Of a stretch of 64,000 nucleotides of DNA, positions 9,602 through 17,137 are shown one piece after another (the stretch's first letter is position 1; every line of letters starts with the position of its first letter). Both the position numbers and the translations under genes were made by a program. The notes below the pieces were generated by a model. The model had not been told where the DNA came from, did not search any database, and saw nothing but the letters and a program-made list of their open reading frames with translations. Source of the DNA: Chitinophagaceae bacterium UBA4411 (GTDB lineage: Bacteria; Bacteroidota; Bacteroidia; Chitinophagales; Chitinophagaceae); the NCBI GenBank assembly GCA_002400415.1, contig DGQP01000016.1:124001-188000 (forward strand). Reading direction: 5' to 3'.

Positions 9602-10204
9602 TTATTCTTTAAAATCAATTTCCTCCCACTCCCCTTTGGCAATTGTATCGAGTGCATTATAAAAATCTTCCCCCCACATCCGGATGATGGGCTCTTTGAG
9701 GAACTGGTATACCGGCACTTTCAGTTTTTGGCCCAATGCACAGGCCGGGCTGCACATGGTTTCCCGGGGTTCATAATTTACCCTTTCATAATCGCCATGT
9801 TTTCCTTTTTTTGCAATAATAGGATAGAGATGACAGCTGATCGGTTTTTTCCAGGAAATCACACCCTCGTTATAAGCTTGCTCAAAAGCGCATTTAATAA
9901 TCCCATTCTCACCGCGGATACCATATACACATATTTCATGGTCACTGTCCAGCGTTGGTGTCACCCATTCAAATTCTGTATCATACACATATTTCCCTTT
10001 CTTCTCAATTTCTGCGACCGCATCCCGGGTCAGGTAAGGTTTTATTTTTTCATATAAATCCGTCACCTGCTGCAACTCCTCCTTACTCAAAGGTGCTCCG
10101 GCAGCTCCATCCTCGCAACAGCCTCCTTTACATTTGCTGAGATCACAAACAAATTTTTTATCAATTACATCTTCGCTGATTAGTATATTATCAATAACTA
10201 TCAA
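9602..10204 (-). CDS. DUF3109 family cysteine-rich protein
   Basis: A 200-residue soluble protein that fits the DUF3109 family. It has the cysteine pattern CDLSKCKGGCCEDG at residues about 20-33, CVYGIR and CAFEQA in the middle, then SCHLYPI (about 123-129) and CSPACALG (about 150-157). At least nine cysteines in these conserved blocks suggest a metal or iron-sulfur centre, like the related CxxCxxCC proteins. The function is unknown. The start is TTG; TACCTTTG lies 17 bases upstream on the same strand. It is the first gene of a probable operon with lutB, the methyltransferase and the deacetylase; co-transcription with an iron-sulfur protein is consistent with a redox or cluster-related role. 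Confidence 0.85.
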   Translation of the reverse strand: MIVIDNILISEDVIDKKFVCDLSKCKGGCCEDGAAGAPLSKEELQQVTDLYEKIKPYLTRDAVAEIEKKGKYVYDTEFEWVTPTLDSDHEICVYGIRGENGIIKCAFEQAYNEGVISWKKPISCHLYPIIAKKGKHGDYERVNYEPRETMCSPACALGQKLKVPVYQFLKEPIIRMWGEDFYNALDTIAKGEWEEIDFKE

Positions 10205-10220
10205 ATTATTTGTTTTTTGG

Positions 10221-10228
10221 CAAAGGTA
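10221..10228 (-). promoter_or_regulatory. Possible -7 promoter element for the DUF3109-lutB operon
   Basis: TACCTTTG reads toward the DUF3109 gene and would give a leader of about ten bases. I see no well placed TTG at -33, so only the -7 part is supported. Confidence 0.4.
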
Positions 10229-10237
10229 AGCCCTGTG

Positions 10238-12043
10238 CTATTCTTCTCCTTCTTTTGTCTGCCTGAAAAGCTTTCTTTTTATATGATGCCCGGCCGAAGT
10301 GAGCCTGTTATGCGAAGTAAGATAATGTATCACTTTATGTTCCAGCCAGTGGTGGAGTGGCAATAATAATGCAGCCAGCCAGATCATAAACAGGAGGTCT
10401 TTCCATGGTTCTCCTTTTGTGATGGAATAAATGTTCTTCTTAAAGATCAGGAAAATGAATTCGAAAAACATCAGGAAAGCAAAAAAGCCGATCATTTTAA
10501 TGGTGGTGGCGGATACTTTGAACATTCCCAGGACCACCAGGCCAATAAACAAAGCCACGATACCAATAGTTATAGCGAGGTACTGGATATTATTGCGCTG
10601 CCTGTCCTTTTCCGCTTTCTCTTTTACGGCCTTTTCCTGTCTTTGTTGTTCATCGGCTGCCTCTACCTGTGTCAGTTCCTTTTCTCTCTTCAATGTCTCG
10701 ATACTGTCCTTGTACTGATAATAGATCCCATTATAAACACCGGCCATTGTCAGATCACCTGATTGCCGGTATAAAGTATCAAGATACTGGGCCGATTTTT
10801 TTATAGTCTCAAGTAAACCGTTTTTTTCACTGATCTCTTTTACCCTGAGATAATACTCAATCGCATTTTTCCTGTCGCCCGATTTGCGATAGAAAGATGC
10901 AAGCTGTGCGTAAAAGTTGACTTTGTTGGTTTCATTACTGCTGTTCTCGAACACCGGCCGTGCTTTTTCAAGGTATATTTTCGCTGAATCAAACCGGCTC
11001 AACTCTGTATAAATAACCCCATAAGCCTGGTCAATTACTGAGGCCATACCAAAATTACCAAGGTATTTTTTGAGATTATCTCCTGAAGGGGAGTTCAGGT
11101 AGTCTAATGCCTTTTGGGGTTCATCTATACGGAGATACTGGTTCAAAAGGCTTACATAGCCGGGTACCTTTAGTGTCGAAAACTTTAACGAATCGGCCAT
11201 TCTGATCGATTTTTCAAAATAGCTGATGGCTATATCATAATTTTTTTTATACGCAAACAAATTGCCCAGGTAATTGGTAAAAATCACTTTCTGGTACGGG
11301 ACATTTTTTTCTTTGGTCTCGTCCAGCTTTTTATAGGCCAATGTCATATAATCAATGGCTTTATCATAGTCTTCAATACTTGTATAAAAACCTGAGAGAT
11401 ACTGATAACAATTGCGGATAAGGGCAGGGTTCCTGGTCTCTTCAGCAATCCGCAGGGCGCTTAAGAAATTCCGCAGGGCCAGTATATTCTCATTTTTTGC
11501 CTGGTAAGCCTGGCCATAAATGTTATGAGCTTCTGCTTTAAGGCTGTCATTACGAAGCGTGGAAACAAGGGAAAATGCCTGCGTGGCATACGATAGTGAT
11601 TTATCATTATCGGGTATCAGCCGGTACAATGCCGAGAAATGCATCTGTACAGCACCCACCTCCTCTTCCATTCTGTTTTGCCTGGCCAGGTCCAGTGCTT
11701 TCGTATAGAAATCTATTGCCTTTTGAGAATATGCTTTTTGATTGGCAAAATAGGAACAGCGGGTTCCGTTGGATAAATACGCCTTGAACATCAGTTTTCT
11801 GTCCCTTGATTCTTCAGCAATTGCTATGAGTTTTCTGCCAAGTTCATCCGCTTCTGCGGGGTTTACATTCATCACTACCCGGCTGAGCTCGTCCATCAGT
11901 GTTACTTTCTCTGCCGGAGTAGCTGCCCTTTCATATGCTTTCTTCAGTGAATCAACTGCAGCCGCTTCCTGTGCAGGTAATGTAATAGCGTTACAGAATA
12001 AAACGATCAGGATAAGCAGTCCGGTTCTTAGTTTAAATTTCAT
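10238..12043 (-). CDS. TPR-repeat protein with C-terminal membrane segments
   Basis: A 601-residue protein with a signal peptide (residues 1-25, ending LPAQE), a long solenoid of about nine tetratricopeptide repeats between residues 60 and 430, a charged coiled region around 440-470 (EKELTQVEAADEQQRQEKAVKEK is typical of this class), and three hydrophobic segments near 475-495, 503-522 and 540-560. This architecture resembles Bacteroidota sensor proteins that have periplasmic TPRs, a membrane anchor and a cytoplasmic LytTR or kinase module, but here the cytoplasmic output domain is missing and the protein ends in a short basic tail. It may be a scaffold or a degenerate sensor. No partner gene is adjacent. 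Confidence 0.85.
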   Translation of the reverse strand: MKFKLRTGLLILIVLFCNAITLPAQEAAAVDSLKKAYERAATPAEKVTLMDELSRVVMNVNPAEADELGRKLIAIAEESRDRKLMFKAYLSNGTRCSYFANQKAYSQKAIDFYTKALDLARQNRMEEEVGAVQMHFSALYRLIPDNDKSLSYATQAFSLVSTLRNDSLKAEAHNIYGQAYQAKNENILALRNFLSALRIAEETRNPALIRNCYQYLSGFYTSIEDYDKAIDYMTLAYKKLDETKEKNVPYQKVIFTNYLGNLFAYKKNYDIAISYFEKSIRMADSLKFSTLKVPGYVSLLNQYLRIDEPQKALDYLNSPSGDNLKKYLGNFGMASVIDQAYGVIYTELSRFDSAKIYLEKARPVFENSSNETNKVNFYAQLASFYRKSGDRKNAIEYYLRVKEISEKNGLLETIKKSAQYLDTLYRQSGDLTMAGVYNGIYYQYKDSIETLKREKELTQVEAADEQQRQEKAVKEKAEKDRQRNNIQYLAITIGIVALFIGLVVLGMFKVSATTIKMIGFFAFLMFFEFIFLIFKKNIYSITKGEPWKDLLFMIWLAALLLPLHHWLEHKVIHYLTSHNRLTSAGHHIKRKLFRQTKEGEE

Positions 12044-12131
12044 TTTCTGGGGTTATTCCTGAAATTAGGAAAGATTCTGTCAGCCGTGAAATCCTCTTTA
12101 ACAAATAGCTAACAGCCTGTATGTATGGATA

Positions 12132-12139
12132 TAAATTTG
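12132..12139 (+). promoter_or_regulatory. Possible -7 promoter element for the DUF2306 gene
   Basis: TAAATTTG matches TAnnTTTG about 30 bases upstream of the ATG. There is no clear TTG at the expected -33 distance. Confidence 0.35.
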
Positions 12140-12170
12140 CTGTTGCATCCTGTTTGGCAAACCACACTGT

Positions 12171-12845
12171 ATGCGTAATTCCCGGATGCTAACCCTTCGG
12201 CGGTCGGCGAGGGTTATTTCCCAGATGCTTTTTTGGGTACCTGTTGCAGGGTTCAGCCTGTTGCTCATTTACAATACACTGCCGTATTTTTCTTTCAGCA
12301 AAGAATTTGATTTTATTGAAGAACGGAGTTTCCTTTTCCAAAGCAATTTTTACAATAGCTGTTTTTATATTCATATTGCTGCCGGTGCCCTGTGCATCGG
12401 TACAGCACTGATTCAATTCTCGAAGTACATATTGAAAAGAACAAAAGTCATTCATCGCTGGTCCGGGAAGATTTATGTGTTTGTAGTATTGTTCTTAGGT
12501 GCTCCAACGGGTTTGTATATGTCCTTTTTTGCCAAAGGCAGTTTTTGGGAAAGGGCCCTGTTTCTCTTTATGGCCGGCTGGTGGTTTACCACAACCTTAT
12601 ATGGTCTTGGTACTATCCTTAAAAAAAATGTATTAGCACATAAAATATGGATGATCCGGAGTTATGCAATGGCCATGACAGCAGTTACTTTCCGGATATA
12701 TCATCTTGTTTTTTATTTGCTGGATTGGGATCATTTGGAAAATTACGAGCTCTCTTTATGGATCAGTGTAATCGGAAATATGCTTTTTGCCGAATGGATC
12801 ATCTATCAGAAAAGCAGGCGCTACCTCCAATCTTTTACTATTTGA
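12171..12845 (+). CDS. DUF2306 domain membrane protein
   Basis: A 224-residue inner-membrane protein with about six predicted membrane segments. The second and third are linked by the family pattern HIAAGALCIGTALIQF and HRWSGKIYVFVV, and the later part carries AHKIWMIRSYAMAMTAVTFRIY, with conserved histidines and arginines inside or next to the membrane. This resembles the COG5395/DUF2306 family, whose conserved membrane histidines hint at haem or quinone binding, though no function is established. I used the first ATG; a second at 12186 is possible. The next gene begins 89 bases downstream on the same strand. Confidence 0.85.
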   Translation: MRNSRMLTLRRSARVISQMLFWVPVAGFSLLLIYNTLPYFSFSKEFDFIEERSFLFQSNFYNSCFYIHIAAGALCIGTALIQFSKYILKRTKVIHRWSGKIYVFVVLFLGAPTGLYMSFFAKGSFWERALFLFMAGWWFTTTLYGLGTILKKNVLAHKIWMIRSYAMAMTAVTFRIYHLVFYLLDWDHLENYELSLWISVIGNMLFAEWIIYQKSRRYLQSFTI

Positions 12846-12934
12846 TCAATTTTTTACTACCGGGCTTTCAACTCAAACCGGTTGTTGCAGCTGTAGCCCG
12901 GCCGCTAAAACAACCAATTTTAAAACCACAAACG

Positions 12935-13306
12935 ATGAGATCAATTTTGTACATCGGCGCTATCCTGATGATCAGTGCCGGCATCTACGGTTTTGTTGAT
13001 TACAGGAAAACAAGCCAAAAAAGAGCATTTAGCAGTATGTACCAGTCAACCGGCATTGAAACACCTGGGAAAGAAGTGTTTCCCGTTACGGCAGCAGAAG
13101 AAAAGCCCGTATTAAAAGAAACAGTAGCCAGTCAGATAAAAACAAAGAAGGATACAGATAAACCTGTAGCCAGATCTGTAAAAAAAATAAAGAGGAGCAA
13201 AAATAAAGAACTCAGTTTTAAAAAATTTAGCCGGGCTCCGCTCCGGGAAGAGGTAATTGAGCCTGTTAGTGAAGAAGATAAAGCCGCTCCCAAAAGTGAA
13301 CAATGA
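12935..13306 (+). CDS. Small membrane-anchored lysine-rich protein of unknown function
   Basis: A 123-residue protein that begins with one hydrophobic anchor (ILYIGAILMISAGIYGFV, residues about 4-21), followed by a strongly charged, low-complexity tail rich in lysine and glutamate, including SVKKIKRSKNKELSFKKF. The frame is open much further upstream, into the DUF2306 gene, but that part reads as out-of-frame translation of the neighbour, so I placed the start at the ATG immediately before the anchor. I recognise no family. It could be a periplasmic or cytoplasmic tethered peptide. A bidirectional terminator follows. Confidence 0.65.
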   Translation: MRSILYIGAILMISAGIYGFVDYRKTSQKRAFSSMYQSTGIETPGKEVFPVTAAEEKPVLKETVASQIKTKKDTDKPVARSVKKIKRSKNKELSFKKFSRAPLREEVIEPVSEEDKAAPKSEQ

Positions 13307-13320
13307 TTACAAGAACCTGA

Positions 13321-13355
13321 ATAAAAACCTCCTGTTTTTGACAGGAGGTTTTTAT
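13321..13355. terminator. Bidirectional terminator between convergent genes
   Basis: A perfect 15 bp stem with a five-base loop (core ACCTCCTGT / ACAGGAGGT) is flanked by A and T runs on both sides. It serves the small anchored protein on the plus strand and gldD on the minus strand; the gldD stop codon lies inside the right arm. Confidence 0.88.
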
Positions 13356-13966
13356 TTCCATTTTAATGTATTCACCAGGTGCAGCAGGTCTTTTTTCAGA
13401 AAATCGTTTACAATACCGAGAGAATCCTCATTCGGTGCCGCATCAAAATATAAGGCACCTCTCAGGAAGTGGGTTGTGGAATCGGTCAGGAAGAACTGGT
13501 TAGCAGTTGCTGTATTGCCGGCTAAAGAGAAATATATTCCTTCAACACCGTTGGCAGTTTGCACAAGACTGTCATTAATACCAGTTGAAATATCCGTATG
13601 TTTCCGGTAGGCCATTTTAAAGGCATCATTGACAAGAGAATCAAAGTTATTTTTTGCCACTTCCTTGTAACTGATATAGATCCTGCCTCCAAACTGCGGC
13701 ACATCAATATTGATCCACCAGGGATTTTCTGTAGCATCTCCAAAAAAACTGGAATCCTTGACTACAGTGGCATACACAGGATATTCAAAAGAATAGGGGT
13801 AACCGGGTTTATCAAACAACTGGTATTTTTTTTCGGGGAAATCAATTTTAAAATAGCCTTTCTTCTTATACGTGTAATTACTGTTGCAGGATGCAATTAA
13901 AAAAAAACAGGCAGCAGAGAATACTGTTACAATGAATATCTTTTTTTTCATAGGGAAGATTATCAT
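13352..13966 (-). CDS. gldD: Gliding motility lipoprotein GldD
   Basis: A 204-residue lipoprotein. A basic start (MKKK) and hydrophobic core lead to the lipobox IASC at residues about 24-27, after which comes NSNYTYKKKGYFKIDFPEK, the opening typical of GldD. GldD is needed for gliding and type IX secretion in Flavobacterium; its exact role is unresolved. Two starts are possible: the ATG that overlaps the gldE stop by one base, and a second 15 bases later (MKKKIF), which gives a cleaner signal peptide. The overlap indicates translational coupling with gldE, and the order ssb-gldE-gldD is conserved across the phylum. Confidence 0.93.
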   Translation of the reverse strand: MIIFPMKKKIFIVTVFSAACFFLIASCNSNYTYKKKGYFKIDFPEKKYQLFDKPGYPYSFEYPVYATVVKDSSFFGDATENPWWINIDVPQFGGRIYISYKEVAKNNFDSLVNDAFKMAYRKHTDISTGINDSLVQTANGVEGIYFSLAGNTATANQFFLTDSTTHFLRGALYFDAAPNEDSLGIVNDFLKKDLLHLVNTLKWK

Positions 13967-15309
13967 TATTTTTCTTTAGGATTAATGGTCACTTTCACCA
14001 GGCGGATGCGGTTATTATCAGTTTCCAGCACCGTAAAATCAAAATCACCCGCACTAACAATTGAATTGGCTGCCGGGAACTCTCCCGTCAATTCCAGTAC
14101 TAATCCACCAACCGATTCACTTTCGCCCCTGACCTGGTCAAAAGTATCCATAGGCAGTTTCATCAGTTTGCACATATCATTAACCATGGTTTTTCCTTCA
14201 AAGAGGTAATTATTGTCATCCAGCTTCCGGTTACCGCTCTCTTCTTCATCAAACTCATCTTTGATATCACCAATCACTTCTTCCAGAACATCTTCCATAG
14301 TGACTATACCACTGGTACCTCCAAACTCATCCACTACTACTGCAAAATGAATACGTTTATGCTGAAAATCCTTCAACAGGTCTTCAATCAGTTTTGCCTC
14401 CGGGACAAAAAAGGGCTGACGCATTAATGGGTGCCAGTCAAAGTTTTCGGTCTCATTTAAGAAAGGCAGCAGGTCTTTGGTATTGATAATACCAGCTATT
14501 TCATCCAGGCTTTCTTTATAAACCGGCAACCTTGAATAATGAAGTTCTTCAGCCTTTTTAACCAGGTCTTTAAAAGTACTCTTATAGTCAATACCACTTA
14601 CATCCAGCCGGGTACGCATAATCTGCTTCACAGAAATATTTCCAAACTTCACGATCCCTTTCATGATATTTTTTTCTGCAGGTGATGCTTCTTCGTCTGT
14701 CTTTATATCAATGGCTTCATCCAATTCCTGGATGCTGATGGCCTCTGACCGGTTAGCACCTAACCTCTTCCCGATACCATCTGCCAGGGAAACGATCCAG
14801 CGGCTGATCCGCCGCAGCATGAGATGAAGGGCTTCAATAACAAAAGAAGTACCATAGGCAAACCGCAGGTTGTTTTGCGTGGCAGCCACTTTCGGCATCA
14901 GTCTTCCAAAAAAGACCAGTATAAATGCAATCACCAGTGCTTTACTGAGAATTTCAAGCCATTGGGGGATTTTATCAAAATTGATAAATTGGTCAGCCAG
15001 GTAGTTGGAAAGAACGATGATACAGATATTGGTAAAAGTGCCGGCAATCAGTAATGAAGCATAAACTTCTTTAGGTTCTTCAAGCAGCTCCGTGATCTTT
15101 TTGGCAGCTGTATGCTGTTTTGTTTTCAGCATATTGATATCCTTATTGTCCAGGGAAAATAAAGCCACTTCCGAGCCTGAGATCACAAAGGCGAGAGTCA
15201 CGAGCGCCAGCAACAAAATGATGAGAATGATATTACCCTGCGGGTTAGCCGCTAAAAGTATAAAAGAAAACAGGTCGTTCAGTAAATAGATATCTGTATG
15301 GCTGCCCAA
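13966..15309 (-). CDS. gldE: Gliding motility protein GldE, CNNM/CorB-type membrane protein
   Basis: A 447-residue protein with the CNNM/CorB layout: an N-terminal DUF21 membrane domain with about four segments (residues 10-190, including VISGSEVALFSL), two CBS domains (about 215-340, with MRTRLDVSGID, HYSRLPVYKES, VVVDEFGGTSGIVTMEDVLEE), and a C-terminal CorC/HlyC domain (about 360-440). Family members bind adenine nucleotides through the CBS pair and are linked to magnesium or cobalt efflux; GldE supports GldD in gliding. The start appears to be TTG. It lies 97 bases after ssb and is coupled to gldD. Confidence 0.93.
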   Translation of the reverse strand: MGSHTDIYLLNDLFSFILLAANPQGNIILIILLLALVTLAFVISGSEVALFSLDNKDINMLKTKQHTAAKKITELLEEPKEVYASLLIAGTFTNICIIVLSNYLADQFINFDKIPQWLEILSKALVIAFILVFFGRLMPKVAATQNNLRFAYGTSFVIEALHLMLRRISRWIVSLADGIGKRLGANRSEAISIQELDEAIDIKTDEEASPAEKNIMKGIVKFGNISVKQIMRTRLDVSGIDYKSTFKDLVKKAEELHYSRLPVYKESLDEIAGIINTKDLLPFLNETENFDWHPLMRQPFFVPEAKLIEDLLKDFQHKRIHFAVVVDEFGGTSGIVTMEDVLEEVIGDIKDEFDEEESGNRKLDDNNYLFEGKTMVNDMCKLMKLPMDTFDQVRGESESVGGLVLELTGEFPAANSIVSAGDFDFTVLETDNNRIRLVKVTINPKEK

Positions 15310-15343
15310 TGCCGGGTATTTTGATTAGAGAATGAATCATAAA

Positions 15344-15363
15344 GGCAGGTCAAATGGCCTGCC
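15344..15363. repeat. GC-rich hairpin between ssb and gldE
   Basis: GGCAGGTC and GGCCTGCC form an eight-pair stem with an AAAT loop. There is no T-run after it on the minus strand, so it may be an attenuating or mRNA-protecting structure between ssb and gldE and not a terminator. Confidence 0.45.
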
Positions 15364-15406
15364 CGCTGATTGCTTGCGCAAAAATATGCTTTTATCGTTT
15401 TCTATT

Positions 15407-15838
15407 TCAGAAAGGCAGGCTTTCTGAGGGATCTCCCATAGGCATATCTGATCCGCCCATTCCTTCCATTCCTGAATCGCCATGTCCGGTCCCGCCAATC
15501 CCATCTGCCCTTTTATCCAGCATAATAAGATTATCCCCTACTACTTCCGTGGCAAATTTGCGGTTACCATCTTTATCTTCCCAACTGCGGGTTCTCAATC
15601 TGCCTTCAATATAAACAAGACTGCTCTTGTGAAGGTATTTCTGTGCCAGCTCGGCCAGGCCACGCCATAGCACAACAGTATGCCATTCTGTTTGGGAGAC
15701 CAGCTTACCGGAGCGGTCCTTAAAGGTTTCAGTAGTGGCCAGGGGGAATTTGGCAACAGCAATATTTCCTTCCAGGAACTGGACATCGGGATCTTTCCCC
15801 AGGTTGCCAATGAGCATTACTCGGTTTACGCCTCTCAT
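15407..15838 (-). CDS. ssb: Single-stranded DNA-binding protein
   Basis: A 143-residue SSB. The OB-fold covers residues 1-105 and starts with RGVNRVMLIGNLGKDPDV; WHTVVLWRGLAELAQKYL and VYIEGRLRTRSWEDKDG are the usual core motifs. A short glycine- and methionine-rich linker leads to the acidic tip ESLPF, which recruits partner proteins in replication and repair. SSB coats single-stranded DNA at forks. It is the first gene of the ssb-gldE-gldD set; mutY, its usual neighbour in many Bacteroidota, is here separated by three envelope genes on the opposite strand. Confidence 0.95.
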   Translation of the reverse strand: MRGVNRVMLIGNLGKDPDVQFLEGNIAVAKFPLATTETFKDRSGKLVSQTEWHTVVLWRGLAELAQKYLHKSSLVYIEGRLRTRSWEDKDGNRKFATEVVGDNLIMLDKRADGIGGTGHGDSGMEGMGGSDMPMGDPSESLPF

Positions 15839-16054
15839 ACGCTTATCTTTTTCTGATTAATAAATCATCAATTGGCTTCGAAGGCTCTTTAAAATTATTT
15901 TTTTATATGCGAACGACAAAATTTTAATAGTAATCTTACGTACAAGTACGGAAATTGGCTTAACACTGTAATAGAAAATCAATATTTAACGGGGGATTAA
16001 CGGGGTTTGAGGGTACATTAGCAGTAGTATTTGTTCACACCAAAATGAGACATT

Positions 16055-16462
16055 ATGAAAAAAAAATTACTTAGCACAGCAATGCTGCTAACCGGTTTTT
16101 TCCTCAGTGTTTCCGGGCAGCCCCAAATTGTACCAGCCCCAGATCAGAATCCCAGTTTTACAGTAAGCCGTGATAAGTACATGAAGATTGCGGATTCACT
16201 GAATTCCTGGCACAGCACTACTCTACAGGAAAACTATAAAGCCATTGACTGGCTGGCAGACAGAAAAGAAGCCCGTGCAGACCGGGAACAATTCCGCCGC
16301 CAGCTCCGGATGCGTCGGGTCAGCTGGTACGGTGATGATTATTATAACAGCTACCGTATCCGGAATGGGTTTGGCTACAATCGGGGCTATTATAATAATC
16401 CGTTTTACAACAGAAGCAGCCTTTATTTGACACCCCGTGGTTATCGCCCCTGGTGGTGGTAA
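16055..16462 (+). CDS. Small secreted protein, tyrosine- and arginine-rich tail
   Basis: A 135-residue protein with a clear signal peptide (MKKKLLSTAMLLTGFFLSVSG, cleavage near residue 21). The mature part has a charged, probably helical middle (ADRKEARADREQFRRQLRMRR) and a C-terminal tail rich in Tyr, Asn, Arg and Trp (YYNSYRIRNGFGYNRGYYN, ending PWWW). I recognise no family. The tail resembles cell-surface or peptidoglycan-associated low-complexity regions. It is followed at 47 bases by an LpoB-like lipoprotein and a COG3014 lipoprotein, so an envelope role is likely. Confidence 0.8.
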   Translation: MKKKLLSTAMLLTGFFLSVSGQPQIVPAPDQNPSFTVSRDKYMKIADSLNSWHSTTLQENYKAIDWLADRKEARADREQFRRQLRMRRVSWYGDDYYNSYRIRNGFGYNRGYYNNPFYNRSSLYLTPRGYRPWWW

Positions 16463-16509
16463 ATAAAATCTTTGCCTTACCCGATTAACCAACAATCAAT
16501 GTTTCTACC

Positions 16510-17097
16510 ATGAAAAAAAAATTACCTTTCATTTTTACACTCAGCATCGTTATGGTATTGGTTGCCTGTAACCGCCAGGTTACCCGGATAGACCCGTCTA
16601 AACAGGTGGATATCAGTGGTCGCTGGAATAATACTGATTCGAGACTGGCGGCGGAAGAAATGACAAAAACAATCCTTAATGCTAACTGGATAGCTAATCA
16701 TATGGCTTCCAAAAATGGTCAGCGTCCTGTGGTTATTGTCGGTTTTGTAACCAATAAAAGCCACGAGCATATCGAAGCGGAAACTTTTGTAAAGGATGTG
16801 GAACAGTCTTTTTTAGCCACCCAAAAAGTAAGACTGGTTCAGGGTGGGAAAAAAAGAGAGGAACTGAGAGCAGAAAAAGCTGATCAGCAAACAAATGCCA
16901 GTGTCAGCAGCATGAAAAAATTCGGCCTGGAGCAGGGTGCTGATTATATCCTGCAGGGTTCAATTAATTCCATTGTTGATTCTCATAAAAGAAAAAAAGT
17001 TACTTATTACAAGATTAATCTTGAACTGACCAATATTGAAACCAATGAAGTGGTCTGGATCGGTGAAAAAGAAATCGCCAAATACATCAGGAATTAA
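16510..17097 (+). CDS. lpoB: LpoB-like penicillin-binding-protein activator lipoprotein
   Basis: A 195-residue lipoprotein with lipobox LVAC (residues about 17-20). The mature part matches COG3417/LpoB: an opening VDISGRWNNTDSRLAAEEM, then VVIVGFVTNKSHEHI, a central strand-helix region and the end LTNIETNEVVWIGEKEI. In E. coli LpoB reaches through the peptidoglycan from the outer membrane to stimulate PBP1b. Whether this homologue activates a penicillin-binding protein is inference. The next gene, a COG3014 lipoprotein, starts 40 bases downstream; I recall these two families being neighbours in other bacteria, suggesting they act together. Confidence 0.85.
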   Translation: MKKKLPFIFTLSIVMVLVACNRQVTRIDPSKQVDISGRWNNTDSRLAAEEMTKTILNANWIANHMASKNGQRPVVIVGFVTNKSHEHIEAETFVKDVEQSFLATQKVRLVQGGKKREELRAEKADQQTNASVSSMKKFGLEQGADYILQGSINSIVDSHKRKKVTYYKINLELTNIETNEVVWIGEKEIAKYIRN

Positions 17098-17137
17098 TCA
17101 ACTATCCCCATAACTTAATTTTAGCTCCTGCTGAAGG

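Noticed and set aside
12647..12934. Upstream extension of the small anchored lysine-rich protein
   Set aside because: It overlaps the DUF2306 gene in another frame and has no family-like sequence; the ATG before the membrane anchor is the natural start.
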